Assembly (NCBI RefSeq): GCF_018499875.1
Contig: NZ_JAHBAY010000004.1
Coordinates: 248,001 to 312,000 of the forward strand
DNA: 64,000 bases
Source of the DNA: Kineosporia corallincola
GTDB lineage: Bacteria; Actinomycetota; Actinomycetes; Actinomycetales; Kineosporiaceae
Direction: 5' to 3'
Shown piece by piece: positions 7,342 through 15,686 of the stretch. Each line of letters begins with the position of its first letter. Within the stretch, counting starts at the first letter, position 1. The notes beneath the pieces were generated by a model, which was not told where the DNA came from, made no database searches, and was given only the letters and a program-made list of their open reading frames with translations. The position numbers and the translations under genes are program-made.

Positions 7342-10161
7342 CTACCCCACGCCCGGCTCGGTGCCCCCGGGCGCCTCGGGCTCGCCGCCGGAGGTGTTCT
7401 CCAGTTCGCCGATCAGGCGCACCGCCTCGGCCACCAGCACCTGCTGGCCGCGGATGACGTCGGCCGCCGCCTCCACGTTGTCGTGCACCTTGTCGAGGGT
7501 GCCGCCGACCCGCTCGAACGCGGTCTCGGCCCGGCGGGCGGCCTCGTAGCCGTGGTTGATCTCCAGTTTCACGTCCTCGGCCAGCCGGGAGATCTCCAGG
7601 GCGGCCTGGTTGGAGCGGTCGGCCACGCGGCGCACCTCCTCCACGATCACCGCGACGCTGCGGTGATCCACCTGGTCGCGGTTCAGTTCCACGGTCATGC
7701 CGAACGCGGCCTGGTTGGACTGCCGGGACAGGTCGGCGAGGATCTGGGCGGCCTCGGCCACGTGGTTCACCGTGCGCTGCACCTGGCCGAACGAGAGCAG
7801 GGTGGCGGGCGCCGAGCTGCTGCCGGCCCGGGCCTCGTCGTGGGCCTGGCTGACCATCAGGTCGGAGCGGGTGCAGCGCCCGGCCGCGGTGGTGACGAGT
7901 TCGCCCAGCTTCTGAGCGGTCTCGGCCATCGCCCGGCTCTTCACCTGGAGCCGCTGCTGGAGACTGACGAAACCGGTGACGTCGTAGGCGTACTTGATCA
8001 CCCGCAGCGGCCGGCCGTCCAGGCCCGGGATCGGGCTGTAGCTGGCCTGGATCCACACGTCCCGGCCGAACTTGCCCTTGCGGTGGAAGCGGCCGGAGAT
8101 CAGCTCGCCCTTGCGCAGCCGCATCCAGAAGTCCCGGTAGGTGTCCGAGGTGACGTACTCCCGCGTGCAGAACATGCTGTGCGGCTGACCGAGGATCTCC
8201 TCCTGGGCGTAGCCCATGGTGCGCATGAAGTTCTCGTTGGCGGTCAGCAGCTTGCCGCCCAGGTCGAACTCCGCCACCGCCTGGGCCCGGTCGACGGCCC
8301 CCAGCCGCCCGGACAGCTCGGCGCTGCGCAGTTTCTCCCCGGTCACGTCGGTGGCGAACTTGACGATCTTGTAGGGCTTTCCGTCCGCCCCGAAGACCGG
8401 GTTGTAGGTGGCCCGGATCCACACCTCACTTCCGTCCTTGGTCACCCGGCGGTACTCGCCGCTGTTGAACTCGCCGCGCGCCAGCCGCTCCCAGAACAGG
8501 TCGTAGGCCGGGTCGGCGGCCTCGTCCGGGCGCACCAGCACCCGGTGGTGCTGCCCGGCCAGCTCGTCCGCGGTGTAGCCGAGCAGGTCCTGGAAATTCT
8601 GGTTGGCGCTGAGAATCGTTCCGTCGGTGGCGAACTCGATCACCAGCTGAGAACGGTCGATCGCGGTCATCTTCCCGGCGTAGTCGGCGGCCCGCATCTT
8701 CTCGGCGGTCACGTCGAGCGCGTACTTGATCACCTTCCACGGCCGCCCGTCCGGGTCGAGCACCGGGTTGTAGGTCGCCCGCAGCCACACGTCCTCACCG
8801 CTCGCGGAGCGGCGCCGGAACTCCCCGGTGACGAACTCGCCCCGCCGCAGCCGGTGCCAGAACTCCTCGTAGTCGGCCTCGTCGGTGTCGGCGGCGAGGA
8901 ACATCCGGTGGTGCCGGCCGATCACGTCGTCCAGCTCGTACCCCATCACCCGCAGGAAGTTCTGGTTCGCGGTGATCACCGTTCCGTCGAGCCCGAACTC
9001 GATCACCGCCTGGGACCGGTCGATGGCCACCACCTTGCCCTCGAACTCGGCCGTGCGGTTCTTCTCCGCGGTGATGTCGAGCGCGTACTTGATCACCTTC
9101 CACGGCCGCCCGTCCGGGTCGAGCACCGGGTTGTAGGTGGCCTGGAGCCAGATGTCACGGTCGTCGCGGCCCAGCCGGTGGAACTCGCCGGAGATGAACT
9201 CGCCGTTCCGCAGCCGGCTCCAGAACTCCTGGTAGGCAGCGGATTCGGCGTAGTCCGGGAGGACGAAGGCGCGGTGGTGGAAGCCGACCACCTCGGACCG
9301 GTCGTAGTCCATGATGCTCAGGAAGTTGTCGTTCGCCTCGAGCACGGTTCCGTCCAGGGCGAATTCGATCACCGCCTGGGAGCGGTCGATCGCGCTGACC
9401 TTCCCCTCCAGGTCGGTGCGCCGGCGCATCTCGTCGCCGGCGTCCTCGGCGATCAGCACGATCCGCGCGACCCGGCCGTCGATGCCCGGGATCGGGATGT
9501 AGTGCCCCCGCAGCCAGACCGGCTCGCCGTCGGCCGTGCGGCGCCGGAAGACGCCGTCGACCGGTTCGCCCGGCACCTGCGTCCACAGCTCGCGCAGCCC
9601 GGCGTCGTCGCCGGCCTGCGGGTCGCACAGCGTGTCGTGCGGCCGGCCGACCAGATCGGCCTCCGCGTGACCGAACAGCTCCAGCGCCCGTTCGTCGGCC
9701 TGGGTGATCTCTCCTGACGGGGTGAACTCGATCCGCAGCGACCTCGCCGTCAGCGCGCCCAGCTCGGCCTGCCACCCGGCCATCATCTCCACCGTCTCGC
9801 TGAGGTCGCGCAGCACCAGCAGGGTGCGCTCACCGGCCTGGGCCCGGTGCACCAGCCGCACGGCCAGCGTGGTGCCGCCGGCGGTCAGGGCCAGGGGTGG
9901 TTCGGCCGTGGACCAGCCGCCGGGTTGCGGCCGCGGGCCGGGCAGCTCGATCAGCCGCCGGTCGAGCACCTGCTCCACGGTGCGGCCGGTGAGCTCGTCG
10001 TCGCCCAGGCCCAGGGCCCGGGCGGTGCCGGGGGTGACCGAGACGATCGACTCGCTCCCGGCGTCCACGACCAGCACCAGGAAACCGGACGTCACGATGT
10101 CCACACAGGCGGCCGTCAGGAGGTCCTCGTCGACGCCGAGGGCGAGTGTGTCGTCGGTCAC
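7342..10161 (-). CDS. Soluble chemoreceptor with about six tandem PAS domains
   Basis: Cytoplasmic sensor of about 939 aa with no membrane segment. After two diverged PAS domains come four closely related PAS/PAC units of about 121 residues (roughly 255-745), each with an IDRSQxVIEF start, DGTxLxAN core and ATYNPV...DGRPxKVIKYALDVT end. A 63-bp stretch of two units is identical (8713-8775 and 9076-9138). The last 190 residues are an MCP-like helical hairpin ending in SVAVIVEEVRRVADRSNQAA, but the usual tip EAARAGE is replaced by VELNRDQVDHRS. The family signals to CheA or acts as a PAS sensor hub. Start options are GTG 10161 (chosen, AGAGA upstream), GTG 10212 and further upstream. The flavin reductase gene is divergent. 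Confidence 0.88.
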   Translation of the reverse strand: MTDDTLALGVDEDLLTAACVDIVTSGFLVLVVDAGSESIVSVTPGTARALGLGDDELTGRTVEQVLDRRLIELPGPRPQPGGWSTAEPPLALTAGGTTLAVRLVHRAQAGERTLLVLRDLSETVEMMAGWQAELGALTARSLRIEFTPSGEITQADERALELFGHAEADLVGRPHDTLCDPQAGDDAGLRELWTQVPGEPVDGVFRRRTADGEPVWLRGHYIPIPGIDGRVARIVLIAEDAGDEMRRRTDLEGKVSAIDRSQAVIEFALDGTVLEANDNFLSIMDYDRSEVVGFHHRAFVLPDYAESAAYQEFWSRLRNGEFISGEFHRLGRDDRDIWLQATYNPVLDPDGRPWKVIKYALDITAEKNRTAEFEGKVVAIDRSQAVIEFGLDGTVITANQNFLRVMGYELDDVIGRHHRMFLAADTDEADYEEFWHRLRRGEFVTGEFRRRSASGEDVWLRATYNPVLDPDGRPWKVIKYALDVTAEKMRAADYAGKMTAIDRSQLVIEFATDGTILSANQNFQDLLGYTADELAGQHHRVLVRPDEAADPAYDLFWERLARGEFNSGEYRRVTKDGSEVWIRATYNPVFGADGKPYKIVKFATDVTGEKLRSAELSGRLGAVDRAQAVAEFDLGGKLLTANENFMRTMGYAQEEILGQPHSMFCTREYVTSDTYRDFWMRLRKGELISGRFHRKGKFGRDVWIQASYSPIPGLDGRPLRVIKYAYDVTGFVSLQQRLQVKSRAMAETAQKLGELVTTAAGRCTRSDLMVSQAHDEARAGSSSAPATLLSFGQVQRTVNHVAEAAQILADLSRQSNQAAFGMTVELNRDQVDHRSVAVIVEEVRRVADRSNQAALEISRLAEDVKLEINHGYEAARRAETAFERVGGTLDKVHDNVEAAADVIRGQQVLVAEAVRLIGELENTSGGEPEAPGGTEPGVG

Positions 10162-10292
10162 CCGATCTCTGTCGACCGGTGGGCGCGGATGGTTGAGAGT
10201 GGTCGTGAGCACAGGACGATTCGGCGCCCCCTGCTTGACCTGAACTCGACTTGAGGTCCTAGCGTGCTGTCGCACGCCCCTGATCGACTGGA

Positions 10293-10826
10293 ATGAAGGC
10301 CTTGATGACGTCTGTGACCCCCGATCCTGCGGGCGAATCGCTCAACGAGCGCTTCCGGGCGGGCTTCCGCCGGCACGCCGCGGGGGTGAGCCTGGTGACG
10401 TGTGCCACCCCGGACGGGCCGGTGGGCCTGACCGCGTCGAGCGTGGCCTCGGTCAGTGCCACACCGCCCATGCTCTCGTTCTCCGTGTTGCGGTCGAGCG
10501 AGTCCGGCGCGGTGCTGGTGTCGAGCGAGCGGCTGAGCGTGACCGTTCTGGGGGAGGACGACGCGGAGGTGGCCGCGGCCTTCGCCCGGCGCGGTGCCGA
10601 GAGGTTCACACCGGACCAGGGATGGGTGGACGGCGACGGCGGCCTGCCCGTGCTGAAGACCGCCCCGGTGGTGATGTGGGGCCGGACCGCACGGGTGATC
10701 CCGGCCGGTGAGTCGTGGCTGGTGCTGGTCGAGGTGACCGACGTGGAGCTCGGTCCGGCCGCCGGGCCGCTGGTGTACTGGAACCGCGGCTACCGGCGGG
10801 CGACCGACCCTCTGCCGGGCCGTTAG
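10293..10826 (+). CDS. Flavin reductase (FMN-binding split-barrel, HpaC/ActVB-like)
   Basis: Protein of 177 aa of the flavin reductase-like domain family, which uses NAD(P)H to reduce free FMN or FAD for partner monooxygenases. Characteristic stretches are FRAGFRRHAAGVSLVTC near residue 20, the flavin-contact region GLTASSVASVSATPPMLSFSV near 50-70, and a C-terminal PLVYWNRGYR. ATG 10293 and ATG 10305 are both possible; AAGG lies 5 nt before the second. No two-component monooxygenase lies next to it, so the electron acceptor is unknown. The stop overlaps the convergent VOC gene by 4 bp. Confidence 0.9.
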   Translation: MKALMTSVTPDPAGESLNERFRAGFRRHAAGVSLVTCATPDGPVGLTASSVASVSATPPMLSFSVLRSSESGAVLVSSERLSVTVLGEDDAEVAAAFARRGAERFTPDQGWVDGDGGLPVLKTAPVVMWGRTARVIPAGESWLVLVEVTDVELGPAAGPLVYWNRGYRRATDPLPGR

Positions 10827-11188
10827 TCGAGCGGCGACACCCGGATCAGGTTGCCGTCGGGGTCGGCGATCACGAACGTGCGGCCGAACACCTCGTCGTG
10901 CGGTTCCTCGATCACGGTGACGCCCTTGGCCGTCCACTCCTGATAGGTGCGGTCGACGGCCTCGCCGGAGCCGGGCAGCATGAGCCCGACCTCGGAGGTG
11001 CGCGGTGTGGCCGGGCCGACCTGCTCGGCGCGCCCGCTCCAGAGCGAGAACAGCACGCCCGGCGCGACCTCGAAGGGCACGTAGCGCGGGGTGATCATGC
11101 TCGGCTCGATGGCGAACAGGTCGCGGTAGAACGCGGTGGCCCGCTCGACGTCGGTGACGTAGATCAGGAACAGGTTCGGGGCTGCCAC
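10823..11188 (-). CDS. VOC-superfamily (glyoxalase/bleomycin-resistance-like) protein
   Basis: Single-domain protein of 121 aa. It opens with the VOC strand LFLIYVTDVERATAFYRDLF and closes with the second module's FGRTFVIADPDGNLIRV. The first module has lost the usual metal-binding His near the start, while an Asp/Glu-rich end is kept, so catalysis cannot be assumed. GTG 11186-11188 has GGAGAGGAG about 8 nt upstream, which favours this start over longer frames. Members bind or detoxify small molecules, and no specific substrate can be named. It ends convergently on the flavin reductase gene. Confidence 0.86.
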   Translation of the reverse strand: MAAPNLFLIYVTDVERATAFYRDLFAIEPSMITPRYVPFEVAPGVLFSLWSGRAEQVGPATPRTSEVGLMLPGSGEAVDRTYQEWTAKGVTVIEEPHDEVFGRTFVIADPDGNLIRVSPLD

Positions 11189-11288
11189 GGTGGTGCTCCT
11201 CTCCGGCAGGCCGCGGGCCGGCCGCCGGGAGACAGCATGGCGCGGGGGTCCGACAGTCTTGGCGGCACGTTGCTCGGGCGGCGGGTTC

Positions 11289-12314
11289 TCAGGCCGCCGC
11301 TCCTCGGGCTGCCGCCTGCTCGGCGAGCCGCCGGGAGAGCTCCGCCGGGTCCACGTCGAGCTGACGCAGCAGGCGCACGCAGCGGTTACCCGGCTCGGCC
11401 AGCAGGCGGCGCAGCAACTCCCCGGTGCCGACCGGGAAGCCCTTGAGCTGTTTCCGCAGGGGTACCGCGTCCTTGCCCAGGTCACCTTCCGCGCCCAGGT
11501 CACCGGCCACGATCGCGGCCCGTACCCGGACATGGTCGAGGCCGGCGTCCGTCAGTACCGGTCCGGCGTCGGAGTCCTCCTGGGTGTCGCGGGTCGTCCG
11601 GGGGTGGGCCTGCGCCACCGCGTGGGTGGTCAGTACGGCGAGCAGCAGGTCGTCGCTGCGCACGCGGCCACCGTGCCGGGCGGCGATCTCCCCGGCCTCC
11701 AGGCGGGCCCACAGTCCCGGGTGCTGCGCCGGGTTCAGCGGCAGCACCCGCACCATCAGCGTGGTCCAGAACTGGCCCAGCTCGCGCGGCCGGTAGCGAC
11801 GGCGCCCGAGCAGGGCGTCGCGCGTGGCCCGCAGTTCGGGCGGCATCGGGTCGTCACGCACCAGCGGCCTGCCCTCCCGCAACGACTCGCGCAACTCCGG
11901 CACGGAGACCCCGGACTCGGTGAGGTAGCGCACCGCCCGGCAGTCCGGGTCGTCGAGCAGAGCGGCCAGAAGATCGACGGCGGACCGCTCCTGACCCACA
12001 CCGGCGAGCGGAGGCCGCAGCCGGCACCGCTCCAGGGCCTGCGCCGTCGGGGCGCTGCACGGCATCTCGTCGTCGTGCACGGTGACCGTGACCGAGCCCG
12101 GCTCGGTCAGTTCCCCGGTGTCGTCCAGCACCTCGCGGTGGGCGTCCCGGGTGACCACCTGGTAGGTCAGGTCGTACGGGGCCAGAAAAGCCTCCACCCG
12201 CTCGTCTTTCAGCAGGCGGGACAGCAGGCGGTGGGTACCGGCCGGACGGCTGTAGGCGAAGAACGGGCGGAGCACGCGGCGCAGGGCCCGGTCGGCGGGG
12301 AAGGTCGGGGTCAT
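11289..12314 (-). CDS. Stand-alone Clp N-domain protein, paralogue A
   Basis: Cytoplasmic protein of 341 aa without an AAA+ module. Segments such as CSAPTAQALERCRLRPP, SAVDLLAALLDDPDCRAVRYL and RVRSDDLLLAVLTTHAVAQAHP resemble the paired helical repeats of the ClpA/ClpC N-domain, here in two or more degenerate copies. The same layout recurs in the gene at 14703-15686 (LRATRDALLGRRRYR versus LRRTRDALLGRTRYR). Free N-domains can bind adaptor or substrate surfaces, so an adaptor or decoy role is a guess. ATG 12312-12314 has only a weak ribosome site, and the frame is open upstream, so the start is uncertain. The neighbour upstream is divergent. Confidence 0.72.
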   Translation of the reverse strand: MTPTFPADRALRRVLRPFFAYSRPAGTHRLLSRLLKDERVEAFLAPYDLTYQVVTRDAHREVLDDTGELTEPGSVTVTVHDDEMPCSAPTAQALERCRLRPPLAGVGQERSAVDLLAALLDDPDCRAVRYLTESGVSVPELRESLREGRPLVRDDPMPPELRATRDALLGRRRYRPRELGQFWTTLMVRVLPLNPAQHPGLWARLEAGEIAARHGGRVRSDDLLLAVLTTHAVAQAHPRTTRDTQEDSDAGPVLTDAGLDHVRVRAAIVAGDLGAEGDLGKDAVPLRKQLKGFPVGTGELLRRLLAEPGNRCVRLLRQLDVDPAELSRRLAEQAAARGAAA

Positions 12315-12477
12315 GCCGAAGAGCCTGGCCGAGAAGGCGCGGCCCGGCGTCGTCCTCAGGTAGTGATCCGGCCGGAGGCCGTTGCGACGAAAGTCGCATG
12401 CGGCGAGAACGCTTCGGGTCTGGGTGGGTGTGACGCACCCGGTGTGCCGCCACCGCACCGCGCCTAGGGTCGGAGCC

Positions 12478-13119
12478 ATGAGTGGCATGAGTACTGACCT
12501 GCTGATCACCGGCGTCTCGATCCTCACCCTGACCGGCCCGGCCGGCCCGGCGGCCACGGACGTGAGCGTGACCGGGGGCCGGGTGACCGCCGTCGGCGGC
12601 CCGCGCGAACCTGCCCGCCGCACGATCGACGGCGCCGGGGCGGTGCTGGTACCCCTGGCCGACCGGACCGTGGAGGAGGGGCGCCCGGCCGCAGAACGCT
12701 TCCGCGACAAGGAGATCGCGGCCGGGAACGCGGCCACGTTCGTTCTGGTGGACCGCCCGGTGAGCCGGGGCGAGGCACTCGACCAGCTGGTGGTGCGCCC
12801 GGCGGGTCTGCGCGCCGTGGTGCTGGCGGGAGAGGTGGTGGTCGGGCCCGGTGGGGAGCCGGTGACCGGTATCGGCCCCCTGGCCCCGGCCGACCCGCGG
12901 CTGGGCACCTGGATCGACCGCTCCGGGTACCTGCACCAGGCCCTCGACGCGCAGGGTCGTTACGACGAGACCCGCGCCGGGCGCCGGCACGCCTGGCAGG
13001 GCCGCTACTGGGTGGGTGGGGACCGCATCGTCTATCTGGACGACACCGGGTTCTGGGCGTTCGGTGAGTTCGTGCGCGGCGAACTGCATCACGCGGGCTA
13101 CGTGATGCGCCAGGGGTGA
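12478..13119 (+). CDS. Atu4866-like domain fused to amidohydrolase framing strands (barrel missing)
   Basis: Protein of 213 aa in three parts. Residues 7-58 look like the N-terminal beta-sandwich of metal-dependent amidohydrolases (LLITGVSILTLTG, DVSVTGGRVTAVG, IDGAGAVLVP). Residues 78-122 look like the C-terminal closing part of the same fold (EIAAGNAATFVLVD, RAVVLAGEVVV). The roughly 280-residue catalytic barrel that normally lies between them, with its HxH metal ligands, is absent. Residues 142-213 match the Atu4866-type lipocalin-like domain (GRYDETRAGRRHAWQGRYWV, DDTGFWAFGEF, HHAGYVM). It is intact in frame, so it appears to be a selected fusion rather than a pseudogene. Function is unknown. 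ATG 12478 is chosen; ATG 12487 is possible. Confidence 0.75.
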   Translation: MSGMSTDLLITGVSILTLTGPAGPAATDVSVTGGRVTAVGGPREPARRTIDGAGAVLVPLADRTVEEGRPAAERFRDKEIAAGNAATFVLVDRPVSRGEALDQLVVRPAGLRAVVLAGEVVVGPGGEPVTGIGPLAPADPRLGTWIDRSGYLHQALDAQGRYDETRAGRRHAWQGRYWVGGDRIVYLDDTGFWAFGEFVRGELHHAGYVMRQG

Positions 13120-13269
13120 ACGGGGCACGGGCCGTCCGCCGTCCACACGCGGTTTCGTGAACGGTGCATCTCGCGGTTACCGTGATCCTCCCGGAAAGTG
13201 GTCGCAGGGTTGACTACTGTTCCCGGGAGATGGATCCGACGTCGGGGCTCGCCGACAACGGGAGGTGCA

Positions 13270-13581
13270 GTGGCGGTGAAAGACCTGAACCGGGCCATCA
13301 CCGGAACGGTCGACGAATTCTCCATGGCCTACGACAGATCGGCCCGCGCACTCGAATTGGCCCAGGTCGGGCGGCATGACGAGGCGGAGCGCGACATGGC
13401 CGTGGCCCTCGCGGTCACGCCCAACAGCGCCTGGGCCCACCTGCGCCTGGCCCGCCTGTACCTGTTACGTGGCGACGTGGCCGGCATGGGCGCGGCGTTG
13501 CGGCAGGCGATGGAGACCAGCGAGCCCCCGCTCACCGACCAGCAACGGGCGATGGCGGAGGCCCTGCTGCGTCTGGGCTGA
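13270..13581 (+). CDS. Small TPR-like protein
   Basis: Protein of 103 aa with helical repeats resembling two tetratricopeptide units (ARALELAQVGRHDEAERDMAVALAV and AWAHLRLARLYLLRGDVAGM). TPR units mediate protein-protein contact; no partner is apparent. The start is set by GGAGG at 13261-13265: GTG 13270 (4 nt) or GTG 13276 (10 nt). There is no signal peptide or membrane segment. It ends 50 bp before the convergent TerC gene. Confidence 0.7.
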   Translation: MAVKDLNRAITGTVDEFSMAYDRSARALELAQVGRHDEAERDMAVALAVTPNSAWAHLRLARLYLLRGDVAGMGAALRQAMETSEPPLTDQQRAMAEALLRLG

Positions 13582-13631
13582 AAGCCTCGAAACGGTTACG
13601 AAGTGCAGATTCCGAGGAGACACCGGACGTC

Positions 13632-14603
13632 CTAGGGCGTGTGCCGGCGTGCCGACACGGCCAGGCTCGCGACCGTGGTGATGACCAGGGTGCCGATGAT
13701 GACGGTGAGCGAGAGCCAGATCGGGATCTCACCGCCGAACGGAGCCCAGTCCGCCCAGTGGTACTCGTGCAGGGCGTGCAGCACCAGCTTCACGCCGATG
13801 AAGGCCAGGATGAACGACAGGCCCAGCGACAGGTAGACCAGCTTCTGGAGCAGGCCGCCGATCAGGAAGTAGAGCTGCCGCAGTCCCATCAGGGCGAACA
13901 CGTTGGCGGTGAACACCAGGTAGGCCTCCTGGGTCAGGCCGTAGATCGCCGGGATCGAGTCCAGCGCGAACAGCAGGTCGGTGCTGCCCAGGGCGATGAT
14001 GACGAACAGCATCGGGGTGATGTGCCGGCGGCCGTCACGCACCACGGTCAGGGCGCTGCCCTGGAACTCCCCGGTGGAGGGGAAGCGCCGCCCGACGAAT
14101 CGCATCAGGGCGTTCTCCGGCACCTCCTCCTCGTCGTCCCCGTGGTTGCGGTAGTCGGCCACCAGTTTCGCGGCGGTGTACACCAGGAAGGCGCCGAAGA
14201 TGAAGAACACCCAGGAGAACCGGTCGATGGCGGCGGCCCCGACGGCGATGAACACGGCCCGGAAGATCAGGGCCAGGATGATGCCGACGGTCAGGGCGTA
14301 CTGCTGAAGCTGGCGTGGCACAGCCAGTTTCGACATGATGATGAGGAAGATGAACAGGTTGTCCACCGACAGGCTGTACTCGGTCAGCCAGCCGGCGAAG
14401 AACTCCCCGGCGTACCGTGAGCCGGCGGTGGCCCACACCCCCAGGCCGAACACCACGGCCAGTGCGACGAACACGCCGACGAAGGTCCCCGCCTCCTTCA
14501 TCGACGGCTCGTGCACGTTGTGCCCGATCACGAACACGTCGACGGCGAGCAGCGCGACGAGCACCGCCGCGGTGATCAGCCAGGTGTACAGATGGACGTT
14601 CAC
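13632..14603 (-). CDS. TerC/Alx-family integral membrane protein
   Basis: Polytopic membrane protein of 323 aa with about eight hydrophobic helices. Family hallmarks are FFAGWLTEYSLSVDNLFIF near residue 70-90 and the matching ALGSTDLLFALDSIPAIYGL near 210; the acidic residues in these helices are thought to carry metal. The family is linked to tellurite resistance and manganese export or homeostasis, so a metal exporter role is likely. The start is GTG 14601-14603 with a weak ribosome site. I see no convincing manganese riboswitch in the 99 bp to the divergent Clp-N gene. Confidence 0.92.
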   Translation of the reverse strand: MNVHLYTWLITAAVLVALLAVDVFVIGHNVHEPSMKEAGTFVGVFVALAVVFGLGVWATAGSRYAGEFFAGWLTEYSLSVDNLFIFLIIMSKLAVPRQLQQYALTVGIILALIFRAVFIAVGAAAIDRFSWVFFIFGAFLVYTAAKLVADYRNHGDDEEEVPENALMRFVGRRFPSTGEFQGSALTVVRDGRRHITPMLFVIIALGSTDLLFALDSIPAIYGLTQEAYLVFTANVFALMGLRQLYFLIGGLLQKLVYLSLGLSFILAFIGVKLVLHALHEYHWADWAPFGGEIPIWLSLTVIIGTLVITTVASLAVSARRHTP

Positions 14604-14702
14604 GAACGGAGCAATCGGCAGGTCCGGAGTACGACTTCAGTAGTACGCGATCTCAGACCGGTGGACGACGCGGGCGCGGCGTCACCGCAGCAGGATCAGG
14701 AC

Positions 14703-15686
14703 ATGACCACGACGCCGTTCCCCGGCAGCGACGAGTTCGACCGGGTCTGGGCCCGGGCCTGTTTCCACGCCGGTGAGGTCGTCGGCACCCACCACCTGCT
14801 GCGCGGCCTGCTGCACGTGCCCCGGATCGAGCAGGCGCTCGACGTCTACGGGGTGACTCCGCTGGTGCTGCGTGAGCTGGTCGCCCGGGAGGCCCCGGAA
14901 CCCGGTTCGGTGGAACGTCTGCTGGGCGTCACGGTGCGGCCGGCCCGGTTCAGCAACGCGGCGGCGGCTGCGCTGGACCGCTGCCAGGCCCGGCCCCCGG
15001 TCGAGGGCTTCGCGGCCGGGGCCGGCGGGGGTCGCGACGAGCGGGGTGCCGTCGACCTGCTGCTGGCGGTGCTCGGCGACTCGCAGTGCCGGGCGGTGGG
15101 CATCCTGGCCGAGTGCGGTGTGGAGATCGAGGAACTGAAGACGGCGCTGCGCGAGCACCGCACCCCGATCCACCCCGACTCCACGCCCGTCGACCTGCGC
15201 CGCACCCGCGACGCGCTGCTCGGCCGCACCCGCTACCGGGTGCAGGGGCGTGGCCTGCCGGCCTGGCTGCGCAACCTGGTGGCGGGGTCGGCGTCGCTGA
15301 ACTACGCCACCCAGCCGGTGCTCTGGGTGCGGCTGGAGGCCGGCGAGCTGGCCCGCCGGCAGGGCCGCCGGATGCGCTCGGACGACGTGCTGCTGGCCCT
15401 GCTCACCACCTACGAGGTGGCGCTCGCCCATCCGCACCTGGTCGGCCCGCAACGGCACCGGTACGGCGGCGGGCGGACACTGCTGGCCGCCGGGATCGAC
15501 CACGACCGGGTACGGGCGGCCATGGCCGGCCCGGCCGGCCCCGACCGGGTGCCGCTGCCCGGCCCGCCCGGCGACTGGCCGCAGGACACCTCGCAGATCC
15601 TGGAGCGGCTGGTCTGCGTGGAGGGCAACCACGGCGCCCGCGTGCTGCGGTCGCTCGGGGTGGACCCGAGCGAGCTGACGGTCTAG
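14703..15686 (+). CDS. Stand-alone Clp N-domain protein, paralogue B
   Basis: Protein of 327 aa that matches the ClpC/ClpB N-domain more clearly than its paralogue at 11289. Residues 8-150 contain ARACFHAGEVVGTHHLLRGL, SNAAAAALDRCQARPP and AVDLLLAVLGDSQCRAVGIL. A second, diverged copy follows (ARRQGRRMRSDDVLLALLTT, GIDHDRVRAAMAG). There is no ATPase or protease domain. It resembles ClpC-associated accessory proteins, and a role in substrate selection is inferred only. ATG 14703 starts just before the domain. The gene is divergent from TerC and its stop overlaps the convergent response regulator by 4 bp. Confidence 0.85.
   Translation: MTTTPFPGSDEFDRVWARACFHAGEVVGTHHLLRGLLHVPRIEQALDVYGVTPLVLRELVAREAPEPGSVERLLGVTVRPARFSNAAAAALDRCQARPPVEGFAAGAGGGRDERGAVDLLLAVLGDSQCRAVGILAECGVEIEELKTALREHRTPIHPDSTPVDLRRTRDALLGRTRYRVQGRGLPAWLRNLVAGSASLNYATQPVLWVRLEAGELARRQGRRMRSDDVLLALLTTYEVALAHPHLVGPQRHRYGGGRTLLAAGIDHDRVRAAMAGPAGPDRVPLPGPPGDWPQDTSQILERLVCVEGNHGARVLRSLGVDPSELTV

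Noticed and set aside
6985-9717. Very long open frame on the plus strand (about 910 codons) opposite the PAS receptor
   Set aside because: High GC keeps antisense frames open. The translation is low-complexity Gly/Arg/Val/Pro/His with no domain, while the minus strand encodes clear PAS repeats.
14604-14702. Manganese (yybP-ykoY) riboswitch before the TerC gene
   Set aside because: The 99-bp gap lacks the conserved internal-loop motifs and is shared with a divergent gene.
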